Part shown: piece by piece, positions 1-11,166 of the stretch
Numbering within the stretch: position 1 is the stretch's first letter
Layout of the letters: every line of letters begins with the position of its first letter
From: Quercus robur
Lineage: Eukaryota; Streptophyta; Magnoliopsida; Fagales; Fagaceae
Reading direction: 5' to 3'
NCBI RefSeq assembly: GCF_932294415.1
Contig: NC_065535.1
Location: forward strand, 88,924,862-88,988,861
DNA: 64,000 nucleotides
Position numbers and translations under genes: made by a program
The notes under the pieces: generated by a model
Seen by the model: only the letters and a program-made list of their open reading frames with translations
Database searches by the model: none
What the model was told of the DNA's origin: nothing

Positions 1-43
1 GAAATGATTTATCTTCCGCAGCCCAAAAGGCAGAAGACAAGGA

Positions 44-379
44 TTGGACAAGTTGGTGCTTTGCGACCTAGCCTCAAATCGTGTCACAATGGTTGGTCTT
101 ACTCTTCCCAAGCTCAGTAAAATCAATAGGTATGGATCAATGCCGTATTCCCAATATTACAATTGTTGGCTTCTGGTGTTCCTGGAAGCCCAAACTCTCT
201 TTGAAGATATTCAACTAATGACGAGGGAGATAGTTGATTTTGTAGGCCAAAGAGGTGGCGTCGTAGTATATATTATACTAGAATACCGCACTAATTCTGA
301 GCTCGAGTCTAATAATTCCCCTAGGCCTCCTATGTTTTACGGAGGACTTTTATTAAGCTCTAAATCAAAGAGAGATTGA
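44..379 (+). other. open frame of uncertain status at the window edge
   Basis: The frame is open from about base 8 to a TGA at 377-379 and has no ATG near its start, so any gene would have begun upstream of the window. The translation is mixed and not low complexity, but I recognise no domain. It could be the last exon of a gene or pseudogene, or a chance open frame. Confidence 0.2.
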
Positions 380-611
380 CAGAGTGATTTTAATAACGAT
401 AAAAGAAGAAGACTCTAATTTCTTCAGTGAAATTAAACTTGCTTTATACCCCTTTTTTACAATTTTTTTTTTTTTTTTGATTGATAGATTACTGTGAGAC
501 GAAAAAAAAAGTGCATGTACCGAGCGTTAATACATGAGGTTAATTTTCAACCAATTTTCCCTTCACTCTTGGAAATATTATGGTTAGTGATCTAAACCGA
601 TTATAAGCTCA
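380..611. other. intergenic, no gene seen
   Basis: AT-rich sequence with a poly-T tract near 463-478. No coding or structured element was recognised. Confidence 0.5.
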
Positions 612-1089
612 TGTAAATTAACCTTGGATTATTCTATGGTTAGCACGCCTAAGGTTAATCTAGTGTTCTTTTAGTATATAAACCCTACATTTGGTTTATT
701 ATAACAGAAGAGTTTACTATTGTGGATATAGGCAATTAGGCTAAATCACATAAACATTCGAGTTTACTTTCTCTTTCATACTTCTACTCATCACTCAATC
801 ATTTAATATCTCTAACATGGTATGAGAACCAGCCTTCTACAACATGACACGTGTGTTTTTAGCATAGGTGGTCCAAACTAATTGTAGGTTCATATACTTG
901 TAAAAAAGCAAATTTACTTTGGATTAGTCTATGGAATTAGCCTAAGGTTAGTCTGGATATTACCTAGTATATATGTAAGTCTTACATTGAATTCAATGTA
1001 ACACAAGAGTTTAATAGTAAATATATACCCATCAACTTTTACGTTTGTTCTCTCTTTTATGCTTTCACTCGTCACTCAATCATTCAACA
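612..1089 (+). mobile_element. TRIM-like miniature LTR retroelement (degenerate)
   Basis: Two imperfect direct repeats of about 200 bp (612-817 and 899-1089) flank an interior of only about 80 bp. Shared landmarks in the same order are TTGGATTA.TCTATGG, CCTAAGGTTA.TCT, AGTATATA, ACA.AAGAGTTTA and CACTCAATCATT. The first repeat ends in CA and is followed at once by TGGTATGAGAACC, which resembles the initiator-tRNA-Met primer-binding site (TGGTATCAGAGC) used by many plant copia and TRIM elements. There is no coding capacity. I could not find a target duplication, so the outer borders are approximate. Confidence 0.5.
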
Positions 1090-1319
1090 ACTTTGATACT
1101 CAATTTAAAATAAAAATTAACAACTATGAAATTTAATTAGAATATAACAATTTCTCAACAAAAATTATTTCAGATCATTCACTCAAAGAATCATTCACAT
1201 TTGATTATAAAATATTTACAGATCAGAAGAAGAAGATTAGAAATTGGTCTAGCAATATTTATATGCATTGTCATCTATGTTAGATTCTTTTTGGAAGAAA
1301 ACAAAATCTAGGTTAGATT

Positions 1320-1488
1320 TGGCCAAAATGGGCTTTTGCCCTTTCTTATTAAAAAATCCAGCAAAATACCCCACGTCTAAAACTAATTAGGGAAATGTAC
1401 TTGTTTTGAAACTCGATTTTCTAAAAATCAAGTTTCAAATGTAAAACTCGATTTTTGGAACATCGAGTTATAGCGAATGTGGACTTAG

Positions 1489-1521
<33 letters not shown>

Positions 1522-1764
1522 TTTTTTGGAACTCGAGTTCCAAATTTTTTTTTTTTTTTTTTTTTAATTTTCAATTCGCTATAACTCGATTGTCCAAAAA
1601 TCGAGTTTTAAATTGAAACTCGATTGTCCAAAAATCGAGTTTTAAATTGAAACTCGATTTTTAGAAAATCAAGTTTCAAAAAAGAAGTATTTCCCTAATT
1701 AGTTTCAGATATGGGACATTTTGCTGAATTTTTTAAAAAGTAAGGGCAAAGGCCCATTTTCTCT
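1320..1764. mobile_element. foldback MULE-type non-autonomous element
   Basis: The element is flanked by a perfect 9-bp direct repeat GGTTAGATT (1311-1319 and 1765-1773), the target size made by Mutator-like transposases. Its ends are long inverted repeats: AAAATGGGC.TTTGCCC at the left is mirrored by GGGCAAAGGCCCATTTT at the right, and the pairing continues inward for roughly 120 bp through CTAATTAGGGAAAT.. and GAAACTCGATTTTCTAAAAA. The centre holds an A30 tract and a T tract plus repeats of an ACTCGAT(T/G)... motif. No ORF. A related element lies at 47.4 kb. Confidence 0.75.
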
Positions 1765-1773
1765 GGTTAGATT

Positions 1774-2134
1774 CATTAAAAAGCTTTCAGACATTCGGTG
1801 GAAATATTAATTAAACAAACAGAACTTCTCATTTCATGTGGACTAGTTAAACTAATTAAAAAGCTAATTCGTATCACTTTTGCATGTATAGTAGTACAAT
1901 TATATAAAACTACAAGTGGTTGGGAATATTAAAACGTTCCTCAGTACTCCTAGACACTCCTTCAAAACTTTATTCCCAAAATACTCAAAATTTATGTGTA
2001 TCAAAAGAGAGGTACGCACAAGTAAGGCAGAATAAAGCGAAATGAAATTAATATAAAAAAGTACGGCACCATAGATGGAAACATACCAAAACACTGTTAC
2101 AAGGTAAGCATCCTAAACTCAATAGAAACGTGAC
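1774..2134. other. upstream region of the first DUF4220 gene
   Basis: Non-coding. The part from about 1830 onward aligns by eye with 8495-8745 upstream of the second DUF4220 gene. Shared stretches include TTTTCATGTGG.CTA, CACCATAGAT/TACCATAGAT and TTACAAGGTAAG. It is therefore duplicated promoter sequence. Confidence 0.5.
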
Positions 2135-2142
2135 CATATAAC
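2135..2142 (+). promoter_or_regulatory. candidate TATA box, first DUF4220 gene
   Basis: CATATAAC lies in the block that aligns with the stronger TATA-like ATATAAATA of the second copy (8749-8757). It precedes the proposed leader exon by about 30 bases. This is inference from position and paralogy only. Confidence 0.35.
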
Positions 2143-2169
2143 CAGATAAGCAAGGGACCATTAAGGATC

Positions 2170-2452
2170 ATCTAGTTAATTAATAGGTATCTGCTTAGCT
2201 TAACAAAGAAAAAACAAACCCATCAAAATTTCGTAGTTTCAATATCAAGCATTGGAGCTGAAGAAGAAACTTCCAAACAATCATCTTCCAGATTAAGCGA
2301 AGGTCCACCAACTTTTAACAGAAAACCCATGCACTAAAAAGAGTCCATTTGAAAGTTCTCATCAACATTTTGTACCTCAATTCTTCCATTTCTGTTTTGA
2401 GCTGGTTGCAACAGTGTGACCACTTCTGCCTTGCGGGAATTAACTCGGCCAG
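2170..2452 (+). other. untranslated leader exon of the first DUF4220 gene (predicted)
   Basis: The segment resembles 8780-9070 in the second gene copy. It ends AACTCGGCCAG followed by GTTTGT, a plausible donor, where the paralogue ends AACTCGG...CTCAG followed by GTGCGT. The matching acceptor would be the TTTTTCAG at 4988-4995. The transcription start is a guess; the donor and acceptor pairing is supported by conservation between the copies. Confidence 0.45.
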
Positions 2453-3414
2453 GTTTGTGCAATAAATTTTTTTTTTTTTTTTTGGATGAATTTGTACAGA
2501 TATAGTTTTAACTAGTTCTTCTTTCTGTTACTATTGTTAGCATCATTTTTCACTTGAACAGATTTGTAGGCCTTGTTCATAGACCTAATTTAGTCCATCA
2601 TTTACCATTTACGTGTAGATATTGCATGCGCATTTACCATTTACGTGTTGAAATTGCATGCGCATTTGACTCATGCTGAGGGTGCCTTTTATTTTTATAA
2701 TTTTAAGATAGTCCACATTAATTAGGTGACTGTAATTTTGTAAAAAGAGAGTAAAACACAAATATCTGGAAGGACTAATTAACATATGAATGCAAATTTT
2801 ATGTCTTACTTTTTTGTATTCATTCACTTTATGCTCAATCAATCGTAACTTGACGTGTATGATTTTTTTTTTTTTTTAATTTTTGATTATTTCATAAAGA
2901 AAGTAAATGAAATAGATTACAATTTGTGATTAGTGGAGTATAGAGTGAAGCATAATTTTTTTTTTAAAGAAAGTAAAACAGAAAAAGTGAGATAGAAGAC
3001 TTATATTCTTCTAAATATTTTTTACCCCAATAGCTTGAAAGTTAAAACTATCATTTTTGAAGTTCTACGTCACCAATGAATACAAAAAGGTCTAAGAAAG
3101 AAAATTAAGTTGGAAGTTTACAATATAATTTAGTTAACTTTTGGGGATAGGGGTTATAATTTTTGTAGTTTTTCACTCTTGCTCCGAACCTTTTTTTAAG
3201 TTAGCCACGAATGTAGATGATGGTAGCCACCTGTAATCAATAAAAAATTTTGTAACATATACATGGTTATATATTTATGCGTAAGTAGGTAGCCACGAAT
3301 GAATGAAAGACTTACCCGTCCCCTTCTTCTTGTTCTCTGCTCTCATTCTGATTGTGTGCTCGTTTTTGTGAACTTTTTAAGTAATATAATAAAAGATAAA
3401 AGAAATTTTATAGT

Positions 3415-3449
<35 letters not shown>

Positions 3450-3616
3450 TGTAACAACGTCCCAAGTTTGTAATATGCTTTTCTTTGCACATTAAAAATA
3501 ATTATAATTTTTTTTTTATATCCTTTGAGTTAACAAGTTGTAAATGGTAAATGTAAAAATTAATAAATACTACTCACCACCTCAGTAAGTTATGAAAATA
3601 TTATGAAAAATGTTGT
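2453..3616 (+). other. proximal part of the leader intron
   Basis: AT-rich non-coding sequence containing several poly-T runs, a small tandem repeat of ATTTACCATTTACGTGT.GA around 2600-2660, and a (TA)n tract at about 3418-3446. No gene was recognised. Confidence 0.4.
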
Positions 3617-4327
3617 TGTGGGTGCCCGAGAACTGAGAATGAAGTTGAAGAATTGCAACATTGATGTGAAAATGCCACGGGCCACGGGCCCGAGGAGGAA
3701 GGTCACCCAAGGAGAGGAAGGGATGAGTCAAAGTACTCTGAGGCATTCCCAGTGGGAATGAGGATCTAAAGAGAGAGAGTCAGTGGTCATAGGAGAAATT
3801 TCTAGTTTGGAGTAGCTTGTCACCTCCACATTAAATGGTGGACAATAATTTTATTAGCTGCATTGATGAGGAAGTGACCTGAATAGTATAAGTCATAGCT
3901 AAGCAAACTCCTTCCACCACCTTCTTCAAAGGTAGAAAGAGACAAGTGTCATGAGAGAAAGCTAGTTAAGTAGGGATGGATGGTTCATATGTGAAGAAAT
4001 GGAGGAGTATATAAGAAATGAGGGGTTTACAGAAAGAAGGGATCAAAACACAAGTAAAAAAGCACAGAGAATCCAAAGTGAGAAGAGTGAATAGTAATAA
4101 TTCTTATGTAATTGAGGCCTCCTCGGGCCAATCAGTATTGACAAAGTGGTTCTTCCCTATAATAAGATTGGCCTTTTTTTTTTTCCTTTTTTTTCTCCTT
4201 GGGTGGAGTCACCCTTTGGTTGTTTGTTTCCCTCTCTTATAAATTCATTGTTTAGGGTCACAGTTGGACCAAACCCAAACTCAATTCTTAGTATACCTAG
4301 GCTGCTGGTTCCTTTGGTCCCCCTACA
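3617..4327 (+). mobile_element. solo LTR of a Ty3/gypsy-type element
   Basis: The 711-bp segment begins TGTGGGTGCC and ends CCCCTACA, and is flanked on both sides by the 5-bp target duplication GTTGT (3612-3616 and 4328-4332). It contains a TATA-like GTATATAAG at about 4006. The motif GATGAGGAAGTGACCT is close to the ATGAGGAAGTGACCT inside the LTRs at 50.1 and 52.7 kb, and both LTR types end in CCCTACA, so it probably belongs to a related lineage. There is no internal domain, consistent with LTR-LTR recombination. It lies in the leader intron of the first DUF4220 gene. Confidence 0.78.
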
Positions 4328-4332
4328 GTTGT

Positions 4333-4995
4333 GTTTATAACAACTCTAAAGCAAACTCGATTTGAATAAATTCAATAATCAAATTAAGTCAAAATTTTTA
4401 ATTTTTGATGCTAAGTTCTTTTTTGTTGGGAAGATGAAAAACAAAGGATAATTTTAGAAATCTATATTTAAGTTTAACATAATTCATGCATGCCATAATT
4501 GATACGTTAATATAATATACCACTAGGCTCAACTCAAAACACTTGGTGAAATAGTGTCACCCTACATTCAAGTGGAGGATAAAATATACTTGTATTTTCA
4601 GTTATTATCATGCTTTTATTATTAAAAGTAGAAGAATAAAAAAGTGGGGATAGTTTTTTACTTTTCTTCTCATTACCATTTACTCTCATGTTTTTTCCTC
4701 AATTTGGAAAGGAAAGAAAAATGATAGACCCAAGTAAAAAGGCCCCATCTTTCCCCTTTTCTTTTCTATCCCTTTGTACTCCAACCAAACAATGAAAAAT
4801 AACATTTTCTTTTCCCATTTCTTTCCCCCATTTTCTATCATCTTTCTCTTTAATTTCAGTCCATTGGCTAGGCAACAAGACATGTATAGCCTACAGTTTT
4901 AAATCAATGACAAGGTTTTGCAATTCCTTTTTCATTTTTGGTTTAGAAATGGAAGTTAAAGTGATAATAATAAGAAAACTTTGCTAATTTTTCAG
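4333..4995 (+). other. distal part of the leader intron
   Basis: AT-rich, no ORF of note. It ends in the pyrimidine-rich acceptor TTTTTCAG at 4988-4995, conserved in kind with the TTATGTTGCAG acceptor at 11137 in the second gene copy. Confidence 0.45.
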
Positions 4996-5019
4996 CTACA
5001 TCTCACAAAAGGAGAAATC

Positions 5020-6921
5020 ATGCACCTAGATTTGATTCCAGGAAAATTGAAGGTCCTTTGGGATGTATGGGGTATTGATACCCTAGTCATGGTGAGCATA
5101 GCGTTGCAAGTCATTCTCACTCTCCTTGGTAGCCGCAGAAGATACATCCCAGGACTTAAGATAAGATTCACAATTTGGTTTGCCTACTTGTTGTCAGGTT
5201 CAGTTGCAAAGGTTATTATAGGTAAGCTCACCACAATAGAAATCAGTGACACTAAGAAACACGATGTCACCTTGGAACTAGAGGCACTGCTCGCACCCAT
5301 GCTCTTGGTTCAAATTGGGAATCCGGATACCATTACTGCCTATTCAATAGAAGATAATAAACTTGGATTGAGGCAGTCACTTAACTTACTCTTCCAAGTG
5401 GGTGTGGTAGTGTATATCCTCGTTAGGTGTTGGAATAGTTCTTTGCTGTCCATCCTATATTTGCCAACATTTTTGGCCGGAGTAATCAAGTATGGAGAGT
5501 TGGCATGGGCTCTTAAGTCAGCATTGAGGAATTATGGTTTAACCATTGAAGAAATAAACCATGAAGAAAATGTTCCTAATTTATTCCGAAGGTTACCTAG
5601 GGACATTCCTGGTCTAGAATTAATCTTAAAGGCTTATTACCGCTTTAATTGCTTGAAGCCTCACCTTGAGAACTGGCTTTATAAGCCCTTATATGAATCT
5701 CTTCCATGGATGTCCATTGATGCATATTCAGCTGAGGATGTCTTCAGAATCACAGATTCTGAACTTGGCTTCATGTACGATGTGCTCTATACAAAGGCAC
5801 CTGTAACATATACGTGGGTAGGTTATATTCTCCGTGTCATCAGTTTTTTCAGTTTAGCATCAACTTTCTGTGCATTCACAATCATGTTCAAGACTGCCAT
5901 TTTACATCATATGGATGCTGGCTTTACCTTCTTGGTACTAATTGCAGCTATCATTCTAGAGGTTTATCAAATCTTACTATTACCCTTTTCAGATTGGGCA
6001 ATAATTGAAATAACTAAGCACCATGATATGCCAATTATGATGCCATTCTTGCGATTTATAGTCCCAAGAGCAAATAAATGGAAAAGATGGTCTAATTTAT
6101 TGGGACAATTCAATTTGTTAAACTTCTGCCTTCATGATAAGCCACTGAAGTTCGATAGAATCCTCAAGTTTCGAGGCTTTGATATGGAGTACAAAAAGAG
6201 CAAGAGTAGGACCCGTGTTGAGTTGGCTAAAGGATTGAAAGAACTTATGGTGCAAGAAATGAAAGAGGTGGATGCAATGAGAGATTTAAAGCCCATCACC
6301 CAAAGAGGTCAATGGGCACTTGAAAGGTATGGATGCCTCAATTATGAATTCAAATGGAGTGTTAAGAGAGATTTGGATAAGAGCATTAGCATATGGCACA
6401 TTGCAACAGACATTTGCTACCATTCAGATGTTCAGAATGCCATTGCAAACTCTCAAATTGAAATGGGTAAATTGTTGTCAAACTATATGATGTATCTTCT
6501 TGCCATGCGTCCTCACATGTTATGCACTACCACATCAGATATAATATTCCAACATACCTACACTACACTCCTGACATTTTTAAGAACAAGACCATCAATA
6601 ACAAGAGATGAAAGTGAAGCTTGTAGGATTTTGAGGATAGAAGAACTTCCCAAGGAGTTAGACTTTAATAGAAATAAGGAAACTATGGTGACATCTAACT
6701 GGCATGTCTTAAATGATGCACAGAGACTTGCTAGGAGTTTGATGAGCAGAGAGAACAGATGGCACATCATTAGCAGCGTGTGGGTGGAGATGCTGTGCTA
6801 TGCAGCAAGTAATTGCCCAATGGATTTCCATGCTGAACAGCTAAGGCGAGGTGGGGGATTGATCACTCATGTTTGGCTTCTCCTAGCCCACAAGACAGAC
6901 AAGTTTTATACCAGTGAATAA
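5020..6921 (+). CDS. DUF4220/DUF594 multi-pass membrane protein, copy 1
   Basis: A single open frame of 633 aa from the ATG at 5020 to TAA. The frame stays open upstream to 4981 but has no earlier ATG, and the 3' splice site at 4995 lies just before, so 5020 is the natural start. The N-terminal half has several hydrophobic segments (about residues 18-37, 48-66, 82-97, 120-150, 268-325) and the family hallmark GNPDTITAYSIEDN near residue 105, typical of DUF4220. The C-terminus carries the DUF594 signature, with EMLCYAASNCP followed by LRRGGGLITHVWLLLAHKT close to the end. Members of this plant family are about 600-750 aa, so this copy looks full length. The molecular function of the family is not established; membrane location is inferred. 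It is the upstream member of a tandem pair with the gene at 11167-13074. No frameshift or internal stop was seen. Confidence 0.9.
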   Translation: MHLDLIPGKLKVLWDVWGIDTLVMVSIALQVILTLLGSRRRYIPGLKIRFTIWFAYLLSGSVAKVIIGKLTTIEISDTKKHDVTLELEALLAPMLLVQIGNPDTITAYSIEDNKLGLRQSLNLLFQVGVVVYILVRCWNSSLLSILYLPTFLAGVIKYGELAWALKSALRNYGLTIEEINHEENVPNLFRRLPRDIPGLELILKAYYRFNCLKPHLENWLYKPLYESLPWMSIDAYSAEDVFRITDSELGFMYDVLYTKAPVTYTWVGYILRVISFFSLASTFCAFTIMFKTAILHHMDAGFTFLVLIAAIILEVYQILLLPFSDWAIIEITKHHDMPIMMPFLRFIVPRANKWKRWSNLLGQFNLLNFCLHDKPLKFDRILKFRGFDMEYKKSKSRTRVELAKGLKELMVQEMKEVDAMRDLKPITQRGQWALERYGCLNYEFKWSVKRDLDKSISIWHIATDICYHSDVQNAIANSQIEMGKLLSNYMMYLLAMRPHMLCTTTSDIIFQHTYTTLLTFLRTRPSITRDESEACRILRIEELPKELDFNRNKETMVTSNWHVLNDAQRLARSLMSRENRWHIISSVWVEMLCYAASNCPMDFHAEQLRRGGGLITHVWLLLAHKTDKFYTSE

Positions 6922-7039
6922 TGCATTTTTTTTCAATGTATTTGTTTGTTATATATGTTCTGAGGTATTTTAGCTGTAATATCTTGTAAATGTAATCCAA
7001 ATATTATGTGAAAAGTTTGAAGGGATATATATCATCTCC

Positions 7040-7045
7040 AATAAA
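7040..7045 (+). terminator. candidate polyadenylation signal, copy 1
   Basis: AATAAA about 120 bases after the stop, in a block (GGGATATAT..TCTCCAATAAAT) that resembles the block after the second gene copy (13140-13158). Confidence 0.4.
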
Positions 7046-7059
7046 TCCTGCTCTCATGT

Positions 7060-8748
7060 TAGGATGAAACTAGCTTCCTTCAAATGTGGGTTAGAGATAC
7101 ATATATGTTAATTATGATGGTAATACTACGTCCTTGTATTTAAAATTTTCATTGGTTTCTATCCCTTACCGTTTGGTTGGAACTGGCAAGACATTCCAAT
7201 TCTTAAAACTGAATATATTGTTATATTGTGGCTATTAAGTAATAAAATATTAAATTTTGACAACATTAAACAAGGGTATAAAAAAAAAAAACATATTTTG
7301 GTCCCTATGTGTTCATAAAGCTCTAATACAATCGAAAAATAGGATTTAGATGTCCAACAACTTAAGCAACAGATTAATTGTTAAAGTTATGATTTTATCC
7401 AAACAAATAGCTCAAGCAAGTATTTCAACCACTGGAGCAATTGGTCAAGTTACAATTTAGTCCAAACAAATACTTCAAATCAGTAATTGATCAAAGTTAC
7501 AATCTAGTGCTTCAACCACAGTTTCCAATCACCTAATCTAAAAGCAATAAAATTAAATCAATGAACAACATACAAATTTGTTAACGAAATGAAAAGGTAA
7601 TAAAGAACATCTTCAAAGAAAAAAAAAAAACACTTTGAAAAATCGATCCATCCCCGTCGAAATTTATAAAAGAAAAGGTTATAATAACCTACTTACAAAA
7701 CTCTTGCTGTTGGACTCTCTATGTAAAGGCAGTGTTTTGATTTATTCAATCCTCCTTTCATTGGGTTTCCACTTTCCATTAGTTGCTTGTATTTTAATAT
7801 GCATTAAGCTTTCATTTGATTCAATCTCTGGTTCAAGAAACCAGCATACCTTTATTCTTTTTTGCTAAATGCATGCCTTCATTCTCTCCGGCGACAAGAC
7901 TAATTAAATAGGTTTAAAGCATGTCATGCAAGTTGCTACTTGCTACTTTGGGCAAAAGTAAAGTCCGACCAACCCAAAAATAATCACTTGCATGTGACAT
8001 GTCACCTTAACTATTCTTTTCTCTTTTGAACGGTTTCTTTTATTTTGTTTTGATTTTGAAACATTAAATCAGGAAGCAATTTTTTTTTTCTTTCTCAAAA
8101 AAAAAAAAAAAAAAAGGAAACAAATTTGTTTTTTTTTTTTTCATAATTAATTGTTGTATTAATTGTTTTGTTTGGTCCATAATAAAAATGGTATCAATAA
8201 TTGATGTGACAGACTGGAATTAGTTTAGGTGTGTGTAACGCCCTTTCACTAGAACCGCCATTGATATTAATTAATTTTATTGCACACTAATTACAATCAA
8301 CGATCTTAGTTGTTTATTATATATAAAATAATTTTTAAAAAAGGATCTTAGTAATTGTGTAAAATTTTGTAAAATTTATTGTGCCTCTAGACTTATATTG
8401 TTAATGCATTATACTCTTGGTGAGAATCATGTGGAATTTTTGGGTACATTAAATGGAAAAATAAAAATAAATAAATAAAAGACAAGAAAGCAGAGTTTTT
8501 CATTTTCATGTGGGCTAAACTAAAAAGCTATTGTAGATCTCTTGCATGGTAGATTCACAAAGGACTCCTAAGAAGAAAGGCAAGCTTAAGGCCCTTATAA
8601 AGTTTCACGTGAGCGGGGCTCAAGGAGTAGGGAATAAAGCAAAGGGTCCAATACTATGATACCATAGATACAAGCATCCCAAAGCACTATTACAAGGTAA
8701 GAATAATTGGTTCCCCAAACTCCATTTTAAAAGTGAATAATTGGTATC
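7060..8748. other. intergenic between the DUF4220 copies
   Basis: AT-rich non-coding sequence with poly-A and poly-T runs around 7620 and 8090-8140. From about 8495 the sequence aligns with the region upstream of copy 1 and so acts as the duplicated promoter of copy 2. No other gene was seen. Confidence 0.5.
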
Positions 8749-8757
8749 ATATAAATA
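8749..8757 (+). promoter_or_regulatory. candidate TATA box, second DUF4220 gene
   Basis: ATATAAATA sits in the block conserved between the two gene copies, about 30 bases before the proposed leader exon. Positional inference. Confidence 0.45.
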
Positions 8758-8779
8758 AAGGTCATTAATACTTAATAGA

Positions 8780-9070
8780 GATCACTTAGTTAATGAGCAA
8801 CCCTCATATATAGGCTATCAAAGATAAGAAAATCATCCTCCAACTCGAGCAAAACTTTGTAGAAAAGAAGAAAACAATCTCCTCCCCTTTTGGTTCTTTG
8901 ATTCACATTTTCTATTAGCACTGCTGGAGGTGAAGGAGACACTTCCTTCACACCAATCCTCATTGGCTATCGATCAAAAACCTCATTTTTTTTTCCATTT
9001 CTTTTTTCTGATTGTTGTATGCTTCACTATTACGTTCTATCTTGCTGGAGTTAGGAACTCGGTCGCTCAG
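8780..9070 (+). other. untranslated leader exon of the second DUF4220 gene (predicted)
   Basis: Counterpart of 2170-2452. It ends CTCAG and is followed by GTGCGT at 9071. Joining it to the acceptor at 11137 puts an in-frame TAA (11146-11148) just before the coding ATG, so the leader cannot extend the main protein. One frame of the leader (from 8930) reads into a hydrophobic stretch, but it lacks an ATG and would stop soon after the junction. Confidence 0.45.
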
Positions 9071-11137
9071 GTGCGTTACATGCAATATTTTAACTTCTTT
9101 TTCAAGTTTATGTCATTTTAAAAAAAAATAATTCAATAGTTAAATCAATAGAGAAGAAAATATTTGAACCCTAGTTCTCCTTATAAAGAAAATAGACAAT
9201 AACCACAAGCCCACAATAGTATATGATACGACTTATCAACAACACTCAACTTCTATAATATATTCCATACATTACATAATATGATGGATTTTACATAATA
9301 TATTGGATTTCATATTAATAGAATACGGATTTAATAGATGTGCAAGTTCTATTACCTTATGATTTATTTATTCTTTTTTTTTTTCTATTTAAATTGTTGA
9401 TCGGAAGGTTGTCTTGTTAATTAAAGTGCATTTTAGATGTGCCTTGTTAATTACTTATTTTCTAAAAGTATGATAGATAAGATTGGGTTAAAATTAAAAG
9501 GAAACAAAAAAATTGGTATGGAAACCTGTCAAAATTATCTCAAAAACCCAAATAAGTTGTTTTTTTTTTTTTTTACTAATAGCAAACTTAATCACTTAAT
9601 ACACGTGCATTTGCCAAAGGTTTTTTCTTTTAACTTATTTGCTTATGTCCAATTTAAAAAAATAAAAATAAATATATATATATATATATATATGTATAAT
9701 TATACTTTCATCAATTTTCAGTAAATAAGAAAATAAGTTTTTAACAAAAAAAAAAATTGCATCCACAAATTTTTTTTGTATATAAAATATTGTGGATTGG
9801 GATTGTAATAAAATTTTGTATCACCTATCACATCTTCTATATGCATATTAATTTCATATCCTTTACCTTATGCATGCATGCATGTTCGTAAATTGATATC
9901 TACATACCACAATATATAGCAAGGTAGGCATGCAATGAACGTAGAATTGCTCCAGATGCCTTTGTAGGAAAAAAAAAAAAAAAAAGTAATTCGTAGATAT
10001 GCATGTATGTTTACACAAGCTATACATAATCACATATGGAACATAGAACTTCTTTCAATTCATGATGTGTCCATATGTATTATTTAAACAAATCATATAG
10101 TTTTTTAAATAAGTTATGTTACAAAAGTATATGTAGATAGTCTTATCAATAGTAGTAAATATTGCATAAAATTTCTCTAAATCACGGTTGGGAGACAAAC
10201 TTTTTTGAATCTACTGAGATTCCAGATTCACTCATCTAACAAGAGGGATATCAATTACAAATCTGATATGAGAACCATTTTGTTCTTCCTTTTCGGCCTA
10301 AGCTAGCTACCATGTGAACTGTAAACTGTTGCATTATATTCCTCATGCTACTTGGTTTCGATTTGCAAGTTCTTTTTGAGCTGTTCTGTTTTGGTGTTTG
10401 GACTACTCGTTTTTTTGGTTTTTTTGAAGATTCCCATTTCGTTTTCAAGAGTGACTATTGTCACTGGGCTAAACGAATCACTTTGCCTTTTCATATTGGT
10501 AAGGTTTCGAAAAAGAATTGCATGTGTGGAATCATCGGACCTAGAGATGTCTGTCTCTGGCCATACATTCCTTTCCTTCTGTTTTGAGTCATGACCAAAT
10601 CTTTATTGCCAGCTCTTTTCGTATCCTAGAAACTTGTTTTTCCGTCCATTCAATTCGATTAAGATCTGGATTGATTAAAATACTCGTTACTCCTAAACCA
10701 TTTTATAAATAATTATTATTTTAAAGATAAAAAGGACATAAGTAAAAGCATGAATTCTATGAAAATCTTTGCGTTGAACCGAATTCAAAGTGAGTTATAT
10801 ATTTTATAAGTACTTAGGAATCATATTTGGTCTAAGCTAATTAATACCCATTTTCACCCGTGCATTACCCTATCCAGGTAAATATTGTATATGACTGTTC
10901 CACATTGAAATGGATGGATTTACCAAAGTCAAGTACCATAGGGTTAAGTTTATTGCTCAACATAGAGGTTTATATACATTTGTAAAAGATTAATTATTGT
11001 TGCACACGCTGAGTTATACATTGTTGTATACACTCCAACTGAATCGTGTTTTGACTTGTGAAATAGTTAAATTGTATTTTGAAAATGAAAGGATGAACTT
11101 CTAATTAACGTAGTTTCAAAATATGTTTATGTTGCAG
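9071..11137 (+). other. leader intron of the second DUF4220 gene
   Basis: About 2.07 kb of AT-rich sequence with an (AT)n tract near 9670-9690 and ending in TTATGTTGCAG. Overlapping short open frames at 10251-10594 on both strands look like chance frames. No solo LTR is present, unlike the intron of copy 1. Confidence 0.45.
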
Positions 11138-11166
11138 CTGCATTCTAAACTTTGGCAAAAGGAGAA

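Noticed and set aside
8930..9121. Hydrophobic leader frame as an extra N-terminus of DUF4220 copy 2
   Set aside because: It starts with GTG rather than ATG, and the spliced frame does not join the main ORF, which is closed by a TAA at 11146-11148.
10251..10594. Overlapping ORFs of 65-80 codons on both strands in the leader intron of DUF4220 copy 2
   Set aside because: No recognisable domain, Phe-rich, frames overlap on both strands, and no equivalent in the intron of copy 1.
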